Below are positions 19,413 through 28,178 of a DNA stretch of 36,070 bases, piece by piece. The stretch is from Sulfurovum sp. (lineage in GTDB: Bacteria; Campylobacterota; Campylobacteria; Campylobacterales; Sulfurovaceae). The notes beneath the pieces are model-generated. The model was given only the letters and a program-made list of their open reading frames with translations. It did not search any database and was not told the DNA's origin. The stretch is from NCBI GenBank assembly GCA_003978395.1, contig QNZV01000114.1, forward strand, positions 1 to 36,070, given 5' to 3'. The translations under genes and the position numbers were made by a program. Within the stretch, counting starts at the first letter, position 1, and each line of letters opens with the position of its first letter.

Positions 19413-20061
19413 TGAGGCAGGAGTCTCATCGCTTATTTTAACAGGCGATGAACACCGTTATATCTTCAAAGTTCGCCGTCATAGAGAGGGAGAAACAATA
19501 GCTCTTCGTAATCTTCAAGATGAGCATATTTACCTATATAAAATTACTACTTTAGATAAAAAAGAAGCACATTTAGAGTTAAAAGAGTCAAAAGTATTCA
19601 TCGTCAAGGCTAAAAAAAAGCTACATATTGCATGGTGTGTGATTGACCCAAAAAGTGTTGAAAAAGTTTTGCCCACACTGAATGAGATGGGGGTAGATAA
19701 AATTACTTTTATCTACTGCAGTCGTTCTCAAAAATCTTTTAAACTTGATTTTAAACGTTTAGAAAAGATTCTGTTAAACTCCTCTCAACAGTGTGGAAGA
19801 AGCTCTCTACTTAAACTAGAAATGAACAACTCCTTAGAAGCCTTTTTATCAGAAAATCCTCAAACCATGATGTTGAATTTTTCAGAGTATAGTTTAGATG
19901 CTCATTCAGATAGAGATACCTTTCTCATCGGTTGTGAAGGTGGTTTTACTTCAGAAGAGGTAGCACTATTTGATAGTAAAAATATTGTAGGGTTAGATAC
20001 CTCTCTGATTTTAAAAAGTGAATCAGCAGTTTGTGGGGTAGTAGCAAAGATTCTTTTATAA
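19393..20061 (+). CDS. rsmE: 16S rRNA (uracil1498-N3)-methyltransferase RsmE, GTG start
   Basis: VQYLQHNEAGVSSLILTGDEHRYIFKVRRHREGE... LIGCEGGFTSEEVALF; LKSESAV. The 32 residues upstream in the ORF track read out of frame through the previous gene. Confidence 0.9.
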   Translation: MQYLQHNEAGVSSLILTGDEHRYIFKVRRHREGETIALRNLQDEHIYLYKITTLDKKEAHLELKESKVFIVKAKKKLHIAWCVIDPKSVEKVLPTLNEMGVDKITFIYCSRSQKSFKLDFKRLEKILLNSSQQCGRSSLLKLEMNNSLEAFLSENPQTMMLNFSEYSLDAHSDRDTFLIGCEGGFTSEEVALFDSKNIVGLDTSLILKSESAVCGVVAKILL

Positions 20062-20119
20062 TCTATAATATAGTGATGAGTGGTTAAAATACTTAAAATA
20101 AAAATTAAGGTATTTACTC

Positions 20120-21460
20120 ATGATATTGACACTTTTAGCACTTCTTACTATCTTATTTATCTCTATTGAACTTCAAAAATATTTTAAAATTCCCTCTCCT
20201 ATTAGTTTGATAGGGTTGAGTTATACTTTTTATTATCTCTTTCCTTCGATGGTTCTCTTTTCAGAAGAGACCTTTGCTGAATTGGTACTTTTTTTAATTC
20301 CTATTCTTATCGCTGCTGATGCCTTGCAACTCAAACTTGAAGATTTAAAAAAGAATGCTTTAAGCCTTATCTATTTGGCTCTTTTTTCGGTAGCAGTCTC
20401 TGTTGCCTTTGGTATCTTTTCAGCCCATACCTTTTTTGCAGAATACAATCTAAGTACAGGGGCAATTATTGCTCTGTTTGCTATGGTTTTAGCCACCGAC
20501 CCTGTCTCTGTTGTCTCTGTCTTTTCTAGTTTCAAAGTACCTCATAAATTAGCTATCCTAGCCGAAGGAGAGTCTCTTTTTAATGATGCTACAGCACTCA
20601 TTATCTTTATGTTTATTGCCATTCCTATGATGAATGGAGTGCATATCGGAGCGTTAGATGTTGTGATTGTATCGTTAAAAGTTATCTCTGTCTCAGTTAT
20701 CATAGGGCTTATTATCGGATTTATAGGGGTTTTTATTATGCGTTTGACTTCTGACCCCATGAGTGAGCTTGTTCTGATTTTACTCACAGCTTATGGGGCA
20801 TTTGAAGTTGCAGAACATTGGCATATGGCAGGGTTATTGGCTGTTATTGTAGCCATTATTACGCTCAATACCATGACTCAAAAATCGTTTGATGACAAAG
20901 AGAGACGCGTGATGAAAGCTAAAAATATTGTAAACCGTGCCAACAAAAGTAAAAAAGTTTTTTCATCAGGTTTTATGAGTGGAATAACACGAAAACTGAG
21001 TTCAGATGTAAGTAGCCTAGAGCGTCATAAACAGAATCTAAACTATGTAGCTGTTCTAGCACTTCTTGCAAATACATTTTTATTTATGTCAATGGCGAGT
21101 ATCGTTCATATTGATTTACTTCTAAAATATCAAACAGAAATTTTACTCATGTTTGCTATTACAACAATTATTAGAGCCTTTATGATGGGAACGTTTGCTC
21201 TTACTTCAAACAAAATTAGAAAGATGACCAATATTGGTTTCCGTTGGTGGTCGGTTCTATTGTTTGCAGGAATCAAAGGTGGACTCTCTATCGTTATGCT
21301 TCAAATGCTTCCAAAAGGCTTTGAACACAAAGAGATGTTTGATGCTATTGTCATTGGGGTTATTCTTGTATCTACTTTTGTTTATGCTTTAGTATTGGTG
21401 GGTATTATTATGTTAAATAAAAAGGCATTTGATAAAGAGGTTGATGCAGAGGTGCATTAA
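20120..21460 (+). CDS. Na+/H+ (cation:proton) antiporter, CPA1/NhaP type
   Basis: 446 aa polytopic; ALFAMVLATDPVSVVSVFSSFKVP; EGESLFNDATALIIF. Confidence 0.93.
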   Translation: MILTLLALLTILFISIELQKYFKIPSPISLIGLSYTFYYLFPSMVLFSEETFAELVLFLIPILIAADALQLKLEDLKKNALSLIYLALFSVAVSVAFGIFSAHTFFAEYNLSTGAIIALFAMVLATDPVSVVSVFSSFKVPHKLAILAEGESLFNDATALIIFMFIAIPMMNGVHIGALDVVIVSLKVISVSVIIGLIIGFIGVFIMRLTSDPMSELVLILLTAYGAFEVAEHWHMAGLLAVIVAIITLNTMTQKSFDDKERRVMKAKNIVNRANKSKKVFSSGFMSGITRKLSSDVSSLERHKQNLNYVAVLALLANTFLFMSMASIVHIDLLLKYQTEILLMFAITTIIRAFMMGTFALTSNKIRKMTNIGFRWWSVLLFAGIKGGLSIVMLQMLPKGFEHKEMFDAIVIGVILVSTFVYALVLVGIIMLNKKAFDKEVDAEVH

Positions 21461-21483
21461 AACATTTTTTAAACTAGCTTCGC

Positions 21484-21489
21484 TATAAT
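21484..21489 (+). promoter_or_regulatory. -10 element (TATAAT) for rpmE
   Basis: Perfect TATAAT about 120 nt before rpmE ATG. Confidence 0.6.
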
Positions 21490-21496
21490 ACGCCCC

Positions 21497-21608
21497 TAAA
21501 ATTGTTGTCTCCTCAATGAAGGTTGCAACAACCTCTAAAATTAGAGAAGAGTCAAATGGCTAGAATAGGTTAGTTGCCTATCAAAAAAATTATTTTAAAG
21601 GTCTAAAA
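21497..21608 (+). promoter_or_regulatory. Structured 5' leader of rpmE
   Basis: Small hairpins GGTTG-CAA-CAACC (21522-21534), CTCTAA-AA-TTAGAG (21533-21546) and ATAGG-N7-CCTAT (21565-21581) in the predicted untranslated leader. Confidence 0.45.
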
Positions 21609-21806
21609 ATGAGAAAAGATATACATCCAAATTACCAAGAGTGTTCAGTAAAATGTGCATGTGGAAATGAATTTGTAATTAGAAGTATTAAAGAGAAAAT
21701 GACAATTGATATTTGTAATGAGTGTCATCCATTCTTTACAGGTTCAGAGAGAAGAGTTGATGCTGCTGGTAGAATTGACAAATTTAAGAAAAAATACAAT
21801 CTTTAA
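21609..21806 (+). CDS. rpmE: 50S ribosomal protein L31 (Cys-containing form)
   Basis: [26 protein letters not shown]...[10 protein letters not shown]. Confidence 0.97.
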   Translation: MRKDIHPNYQECSVKCACGNEFVIRSIKEKMTIDICNECHPFFTGSERRVDAAGRIDKFKKKYNL

Positions 21807-21815
21807 TTGATTGTT

Positions 21816-21844
21816 TGTTCCCTCTTTATTTGGGAACATTTTTA
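21816..21844 (+). terminator. Rho-independent terminator after rpmE
   Basis: TGTTCCC / GGGAACA stem followed by TTTTTA. Confidence 0.85.
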
Positions 21845-21853
21845 TAAAACTAA

Positions 21854-22666
21854 ATGTTAACATTTATCCCCACACCCATTGGAAACCCCCAAGATATTAC
21901 TATTAGAGCTTTACGATATTTCGAAGAAGCAACGCTATTTTTATGTGAAGATACCCGTGAAACAAAAAGATTATTATCTATTTTAGAAGAGCGTTTTGAT
22001 TTTACCTCTCCCAAGGTTGAATTCTTATCCTTTCATGAGCATAATGGAGTAGCACGTCTAAGTGAAATATCTGAACGTCTTAGTCAAGAGAGTGTTGTTT
22101 ATGTTTCAGATGCAGGTATGCCTGTTATTTCTGACCCAGGACAAATTCTGGTTGAGTATTGTCAACAAAACTCTATAGAGTATGATGTGCTTCCAGGTGC
22201 ATCAGCTGTTACTACTGCTTATGCTGCTTCAGGTTTTAAAGAGGGTAGATTTCTTTTCTTTGGTTTTTTACCTCATAAAGGTAGTGAACGCTCCTCATTA
22301 TTAATTGAAGCGATGAATCAAATGGATAATGTTATTTTGTACGAAGCACCTCATCGTATAGAGAAATTAATTGAAGAAATAGCACACATTGATGAGTCCC
22401 GAGAAGTTTTTTTTGCTAAAGAACTTTCCAAAAAATTTCAAAGCTATTATCGAGGAAGTGCCAAAGAGATTTTAGAGCAATTTAAAAGTATTAATTCTAA
22501 AGGTGAATGGGTTGTTGTCATTCAAGCCAAAAAAGAGCAAGCCAAGGCACTTTATGTAGATGATATTTTAGCTTTTGATTTACAACCAAAAGTTAAAGCA
22601 AAACTATTAGCAAAAATAACAGAGAAGTCTACTAAATCATGGTATCAGAAACTGATTAAGAGTTAA
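21854..22666 (+). CDS. rsmI: 16S rRNA (cytidine1402-2'-O)-methyltransferase RsmI
   Basis: TPIGNPQDITIRAL; CEDTRETKRLL; SDAGMPVISDPG; PGASAVTTAYAASG. Confidence 0.95.
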   Translation: MLTFIPTPIGNPQDITIRALRYFEEATLFLCEDTRETKRLLSILEERFDFTSPKVEFLSFHEHNGVARLSEISERLSQESVVYVSDAGMPVISDPGQILVEYCQQNSIEYDVLPGASAVTTAYAASGFKEGRFLFFGFLPHKGSERSSLLIEAMNQMDNVILYEAPHRIEKLIEEIAHIDESREVFFAKELSKKFQSYYRGSAKEILEQFKSINSKGEWVVVIQAKKEQAKALYVDDILAFDLQPKVKAKLLAKITEKSTKSWYQKLIKS

Positions 22667-22725
22667 ATATTATTCTATTGAATTTTTAATGAGAAGACAC
22701 AGCAAAAATTTGATAAAATCTCTTT

Positions 22726-23409
22726 ATGATTATTTATGGGAAACAAGTCTGTTTACATGCCCTAAAAGAGCATGAATCAGCTATTAAAACAGTATATATT
22801 GCAAAAAAGGGCATTTTGCCTCAAAACCTTTTTGAACATTTTAGAGAAAAAATTAAATTTTTAGAAGAAAAATGGGCTCAAAGTATGAGTAAGGGGGGAA
22901 ATCATCAAGGTCTTTTGATTGAGATGCAACCTTTTACCCAAAGTAACATTTCTACTCTAAAACAAGAAAATTTTATTGTAGTACTGGATACTTTAACTGA
23001 TACAGGTAACATTGGTGCTATTGTACGTTCTGCTCATGCTTTAGGTGCAGATGGTATTATTGCCACAGGTGTAAAGACACTTAACTTTGCTTCAATTATA
23101 AGAACAAGCTCTGGAGCATTAATGGAGATACCTTTTGTTATTATTCCAAATACTTTAGATGTTTTGAATGAATTAAAACAAGTTGGATTTACACTTTACG
23201 GTGCATCTATGGAGGGGACAATGGTTGAGTCATGCCACTTCTCCGATAAAAAAGTATTGGTTTTAGGCTCAGAGGGAAAAGGAATTTCAAAACGTGCAAA
23301 AAACAAAATAGATGAGATGATTTCTATTGGTATGAAGCATGAATTTGATTCATTGAATGTAAGTGCAGCAGCAGCAATTTTAATACACAGGATGGAAAAT
23401 GCAATTTAG
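22726..23409 (+). CDS. rlmB: TrmH/RlmB-family SPOUT rRNA 2'-O-methyltransferase
   Basis: LDTLTDTGNIGAIVRSAHALGADGII; VLGSEGKGISK; LNVSAAAAILIH. Confidence 0.9.
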   Translation: MIIYGKQVCLHALKEHESAIKTVYIAKKGILPQNLFEHFREKIKFLEEKWAQSMSKGGNHQGLLIEMQPFTQSNISTLKQENFIVVLDTLTDTGNIGAIVRSAHALGADGIIATGVKTLNFASIIRTSSGALMEIPFVIIPNTLDVLNELKQVGFTLYGASMEGTMVESCHFSDKKVLVLGSEGKGISKRAKNKIDEMISIGMKHEFDSLNVSAAAAILIHRMENAI

Positions 23410-24391
23410 TGAAATTATGGACAAAAGTGGTGTTGAACAAGTCTCTTCTCAGACCAATATCTCAATAGATAACTTGAATAATTTAGTTGAAGAGAATTTT
23501 GAAAAATTAACACGAGTAAAATCTTTAGGTTTTCTACTGATTTTAGAACGAGAGTATAAAGATATAGATGTTTCTGAACTTCGAGAACGTGTAAAAATCT
23601 ATTTTGAAGAGCATAAACCTGCTGATGAAAATGTTGTAATGGTCTCTAAAGATTCTGTTACAGGTGCTAGTTATGATTTTTCATTTTTTAAATGGTTTAT
23701 TGTTGCAGCTCTATTTAGTATTGGACTCTATCTTTATACACAAGGTAATCTCGATGGTGTAATGAAAAACATGGAAGATAAAAAAGATTTTTTTGATGAT
23801 AATAAAGCATTGGAATCAAATGTTACAGATAAAGAAGCAAAAAATGTATTAGTAGAAAACTCTCATCAAGAAGAGCTAGTAACTATTGCTACTCCTGTTG
23901 CACCTGCAGAAAAAAAAATTACTTTAATCTCTCAAGAGGCTAAAAATGATGCAAAACATCATAAAAATGGTATAAGTGAAGCTGAACAGAGTACTGAATC
24001 TGTAGTTAAAGAGGTTGTTGAAAGTGCAGAGGGAGTTGTGAAAAAGACTGTTGATGAAGTTGTTTCTGCAGAATCAGCTAAAACAGATAGCTCTGTTCCT
24101 AAGATTTCAACAATAACTATTAACCCTACACGAGGTACACTTTGGTTTGGTTTTATTAATCTTGATACAAAAAAGAAGAGAGAGTTTATGAAAAAAACAT
24201 CAACTCCCTTTGATATTGAAGGTGCTCGTTGGTTATTAGTTACAGGACATGGGTATGTAGACATTGTCAGTGATATTAACACTATAGAGTTAGCAGATAG
24301 TAAAAAACACTATTTTTATATTGATAGTAAAGAGGTTAAGACTCTTTCTAAGAGAGAATTTAGACGAATGAATGGAAGACGTGGTTGGTAA
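23399..24391 (+). CDS. Bitopic membrane protein with RodZ-like layout
   Basis: N-terminal helical cytosolic domain, single TM (FFKWFIVAALFSIGLYLYTQG), acidic/Val-rich linker, C-terminal globular domain; overlaps rlmB by 11 bp. Confidence 0.75.
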   Translation: MQFSEIMDKSGVEQVSSQTNISIDNLNNLVEENFEKLTRVKSLGFLLILEREYKDIDVSELRERVKIYFEEHKPADENVVMVSKDSVTGASYDFSFFKWFIVAALFSIGLYLYTQGNLDGVMKNMEDKKDFFDDNKALESNVTDKEAKNVLVENSHQEELVTIATPVAPAEKKITLISQEAKNDAKHHKNGISEAEQSTESVVKEVVESAEGVVKKTVDEVVSAESAKTDSSVPKISTITINPTRGTLWFGFINLDTKKKREFMKKTSTPFDIEGARWLLVTGHGYVDIVSDINTIELADSKKHYFYIDSKEVKTLSKREFRRMNGRRGW

Positions 24392-24430
24392 AACCATTGG
24401 TTTAAAATTAAAGATAATAAGAGGATAGTA

Positions 24431-25660
24431 ATGTTTGATGAGATTCAATTTGAAAAAATAAATAGATTGCCAAAGTATATTTTTGCTGAAATAAATGACC
24501 TAAAGATGGAAGCAAGAAGAGCAGGTGCCGATATTATAGATTTTTCCATGGGGAACCCTGATGCCAGAACACCTCAACCTATTATAGATAAGCTTTGTGA
24601 AACAGCTCAACGTGATAAAACACATGGGTATAGTGCAAGTAAAGGTATCTATAAACTTCGTTTAGCAATGGTTAATTGGTATAAACGTAAATATAATGTT
24701 GAACTAGACCCCAATAGTGAAGTAGTTGCAACAATGGGAAGTAAAGAGGGTTATGTCCACTTGGTTCAAGCCATCTCTAACCCAGGGGATGTTGCGATTG
24801 TTCCTGACCCAACTTATCCAATTCATTCACAAGCATTTATTTTGGCAGGTGCAAATGTTGAAAAGATGGAGCTTAAATTTGACGAAGAGAATTTTCAAGT
24901 AGACGAAGAGCAGTTTTTTATTGATTTAAATGATGCACTAGACAACTCGTTGCCAAAAGCAAAGTTTTTGGTTTTAAACTTTCCTCATAATCCAACAACA
25001 GCAACAGTAACACCTGATTTTTATAAAAAAGTAGTGGCACTTGCAAAAGAGAAACGTTTCTATATTATCTCTGATATTGCTTATGCCGATATTACATTTG
25101 AGGGTTATAAAACTCCATCTATCTTAGAAGTAGAAGGTGCAAAAGACGTTGCTGTAGAGGCATATACTATGTCAAAATCTTACAATATGGCAGGATGGAG
25201 AGTTGGGTTTGTCGTTGGAAATAAAAAGCTTATTGGTGCATTACAGAGCATTAAATCATGGTTAGATTATGGTATGTTTACACCAATTCAAGTCGCTGCA
25301 ACAGTAGCTCTTGATGACCATGGTTATGTACCTGATGAGCAGATTATTCCTCGTTATCTAAAACGCCGTGATGTAATGCTTGAATCCTTTGCTAATGCAG
25401 GTTGGAAAATGGGTAAACCAAATGCTTCTATGTTTATTTGGGGTAAAATTCCAGAAAGCTGTAGAGCTATGGGAAGCTTAGAGTTTTCAAAAAGATTGTT
25501 GGTCGAAGCAGGTGTAGCTGTAAGCCCTGGGATTGGTTTTGGAAAATATGGTGATGACTACGTACGTATTGCATTGATTGAAAACGAGAATAGAATCCGT
25601 CAAGCAGCAAGAAATATTAAGAAATTTTTAAAAGTTGTAGAGTCAGAGAACGCAAAATAA
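24431..25660 (+). CDS. PLP-dependent class I aminotransferase (DapL/AlaA-like)
   Basis: DFSMGNPDARTP; NFPHNPTTATV; SDIAYADITFEG; SKSYNMAGWRVGFVVGN. Confidence 0.93.
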   Translation: MFDEIQFEKINRLPKYIFAEINDLKMEARRAGADIIDFSMGNPDARTPQPIIDKLCETAQRDKTHGYSASKGIYKLRLAMVNWYKRKYNVELDPNSEVVATMGSKEGYVHLVQAISNPGDVAIVPDPTYPIHSQAFILAGANVEKMELKFDEENFQVDEEQFFIDLNDALDNSLPKAKFLVLNFPHNPTTATVTPDFYKKVVALAKEKRFYIISDIAYADITFEGYKTPSILEVEGAKDVAVEAYTMSKSYNMAGWRVGFVVGNKKLIGALQSIKSWLDYGMFTPIQVAATVALDDHGYVPDEQIIPRYLKRRDVMLESFANAGWKMGKPNASMFIWGKIPESCRAMGSLEFSKRLLVEAGVAVSPGIGFGKYGDDYVRIALIENENRIRQAARNIKKFLKVVESENAK

Positions 25661-25763
25661 TTTTTAATTCCCTTTTGGGTAGTGTTAAAGCATTACCCCC
25701 ACTACTTTTTACTATAATACTTCTATAAAAAATAAAAACAAAATCGATTGAAAAGGAAATGTC

Positions 25764-27026
25764 ATGGTAAAAATAGGAATACTTGGTGTAGGAACAGTGG
25801 GGGCAAGTGTTGCCAATATTTTAGAGACCAATGCAGATATTTTAGAAGCAAGAGCTGGTAAAAAGATTGTTGTAAAATCGGGTGTGGTTAAAAATTTATC
25901 AAAAGATAGAGGGGTTTCGATTAAACTCTCCGACAACCCTTTAGACATTATTGATGACCCTGAAATAGATATTGTTGTAGAGCTAATGGGTGGGATTGAA
26001 GAACCTTATGCCTTGGTAAAAAAAGCACTAGAAAATGGTAAAGCTGTTGTTACTGCCAACAAAGCACTCTTAGCCTATCATCGTTATGAACTTCAAGAGA
26101 TAGCAGGAGAGATTCCTCTAATGTATGAAGCGAGTACAGCAGGTGGAATTCCAATTATTGGAGCATTACGAAACGGTTTAACTGCCAATCATATTGAGTC
26201 TATTCAAGGAATCATGAATGGTACAACCAACTATATGCTTACCAAAATGATAAATGAGGGTGCTTTATATGATGATATTTTAAAAGAAGCACAAGATTTA
26301 GGTTATGCAGAAGCTGACCCAACTTTTGATGTGGGTGGTTTTGATGCTTCTCATAAGCTTCTTATTTTGGCGAGTATTGCTTATGGAATTGATACTAAAC
26401 CCGAAGATATTTTAATAGAAGGTATTCAAAATATTACTCAAACAGATGTAGCCTTTGCAAAAGAGTTTGGATATGAAATAAAACTGCTTGGAATTGCTAA
26501 AAAAGTCAAAGAGGGTGTAGAACTTAGAGTTCACCCAACCATGATTCCTGCATCAAGCATGATAGCAAAGGTAGATGGTGTAATGAATGCCGTTTCTGTT
26601 GTAGGTGACCGTGTTGGAGAAACCATGTATTATGGTGCAGGAGCAGGTGGAGACGCAACAGCTTCTGCAGTAATTGCTGATATTGTAGATATTGTTCGTG
26701 GAAATCATGGACCAATGTTGGGTTATAAAAAACCTTTAGAGTCAGGATTAAGCTTACTTCCAGAAGAGGAGATAGTAACCAATTACTATCTTAGAATGAG
26801 TGTAGATGATAAATCAGGGGTATTAGCAAAAATTACCAATGAGTTAGAAAAATTTAACATCTCTATCGAGTCAATGCTACAAAAACCTCATAGAAATGAA
26901 GATGTTGTAAAACTTCTGTTCACAACACATTCATGTCAAGAAGCAAAAATCCAAGAAGCGATGTTAACACTTAAAAAACTAGAGTGTGTTCATGGAGAGA
27001 TTGCTATGATGAGAATTGAGAAGTAA
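25764..27026 (+). CDS. hom: Homoserine dehydrogenase with C-terminal ACT domain
   Basis: GILGVGTVGASVANIL; VTANKALLAYH; GIMNGTTNYMLTKM; GADP-like AEADPTFDVGGFDASHKL; ACT YYLRMSVDDKSGVLAKIT. Confidence 0.96.
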   Translation: MVKIGILGVGTVGASVANILETNADILEARAGKKIVVKSGVVKNLSKDRGVSIKLSDNPLDIIDDPEIDIVVELMGGIEEPYALVKKALENGKAVVTANKALLAYHRYELQEIAGEIPLMYEASTAGGIPIIGALRNGLTANHIESIQGIMNGTTNYMLTKMINEGALYDDILKEAQDLGYAEADPTFDVGGFDASHKLLILASIAYGIDTKPEDILIEGIQNITQTDVAFAKEFGYEIKLLGIAKKVKEGVELRVHPTMIPASSMIAKVDGVMNAVSVVGDRVGETMYYGAGAGGDATASAVIADIVDIVRGNHGPMLGYKKPLESGLSLLPEEEIVTNYYLRMSVDDKSGVLAKITNELEKFNISIESMLQKPHRNEDVVKLLFTTHSCQEAKIQEAMLTLKKLECVHGEIAMMRIEK

Positions 27027-27033
27027 GATTTTT

Positions 27034-27060
27034 TAAAGCATGGCAATTTGCTATGTTTTA
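27034..27060. terminator. Hairpin between convergent hom and M28 peptidase genes
   Basis: TAAAGCATGGC-AATTT-GCTATGTTTTA: 11-bp stem including two G-T pairs, flanked by T/A runs. Confidence 0.55.
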
Positions 27061-27093
27061 AGTTACTTTTGTATTAAAAATATAGAAGCTCAA

Positions 27094-28101
27094 TCATGAG
27101 CCTTTAACCATCCTAAAAACTCCCTCCATTACCTTAGCCATCTTTTCATAATCCAATGTATCTGGAGTATCTTTTGGGGTATGATAATTATCTGAACGAT
27201 AAAAAGCCGTATCGCTAATCATCAATGCAGGGTAACCAAACTTCCAATAGTTTCGATGGTCTGAAAAATCAATCCCAGCAATCATCGCAGGGGCATTTAT
27301 GGAGTATACAGGTAAGTTTGAAGTCGATTTTAGAACATTTTTAGCCTCTCGAACCTCTAAAATATTTGCAAAGTTACTAACCACCGAAATAAAATTTGCT
27401 TTTTTAGGATAGTAAACGTCCATCAATGGAACAGGATACATTTGAGAGTTTGGCTCATCACTATAGAAACCTATCATGTCTAACACAATGGCTACTTTGA
27501 CTTTGATATTTTGCTCTTTTAGACGCTTGGCATGGATGAAACTACCCATCTTCTCTGTTCCAAAAGCAGGTGGTTCTTCTAGGGTATAGGAGACTATCTG
27601 CACGTCACATTTTGGTGGATTGTTTTTTAATACTCGTGCTAATTCAATGAGTCCTGCTACAGCCGATGTGTTGTCATTTGCTCCTGCATGACCACCAAAA
27701 GTATCATAATGACCACCGACAATGGTTAATCCCTCACTGCATTCTGACGTACCTTTAAAGTTCGCAATCACATTTTTATACTCAAATACCTCATCATCCA
27801 CAAACTCTTTTAGCTTAAACGTCTGATAGCTTACATCATCGCTATATTTTGAAAATTCATCATAAATATAAGTGGCTGTTGCATCCAACATCTCTAGGTT
27901 AGAGTAGACTCTATCATCAAACTTTTCAACAATAGTATAGACCTGTTTTTTCAAATTTTTAACTTTAATATACTCTATTCTGTCATTTGTACTTTGGTTT
28001 GTAAAGGTAGGTTGAGCCACCATAAACCATATAATGATGATAAATACAGTAAGTGCTATCAAAATGGTCATGATGTCCTCTTTTAAGTTCCAATTATTCA
28101 T
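27094..28101 (-). CDS. M28-family metallopeptidase, N-terminally membrane-anchored
   Basis: VGGHYDTFGGHAGANDNTSAVAGLIELAR; SYTLEEPPAFGTEKMGS; VLDMIGFYSD; SDNYHTPKDTPDTLDYEKM. Confidence 0.9.
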   Translation of the reverse strand: MNNWNLKEDIMTILIALTVFIIIIWFMVAQPTFTNQSTNDRIEYIKVKNLKKQVYTIVEKFDDRVYSNLEMLDATATYIYDEFSKYSDDVSYQTFKLKEFVDDEVFEYKNVIANFKGTSECSEGLTIVGGHYDTFGGHAGANDNTSAVAGLIELARVLKNNPPKCDVQIVSYTLEEPPAFGTEKMGSFIHAKRLKEQNIKVKVAIVLDMIGFYSDEPNSQMYPVPLMDVYYPKKANFISVVSNFANILEVREAKNVLKSTSNLPVYSINAPAMIAGIDFSDHRNYWKFGYPALMISDTAFYRSDNYHTPKDTPDTLDYEKMAKVMEGVFRMVKGS

Positions 28102-28178
28102 TAAAGTCTCTTTTCTCTTTCATTATAGCATTTTTATTCACTCTATCTGCCTATAGTTCATGAGAAAAAAAATCTTAG

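Noticed and set aside
26524-26715. 63-aa His/Leu/Gln-rich minus-strand ORF
   Set aside because: Antisense shadow of the hom coding sequence.
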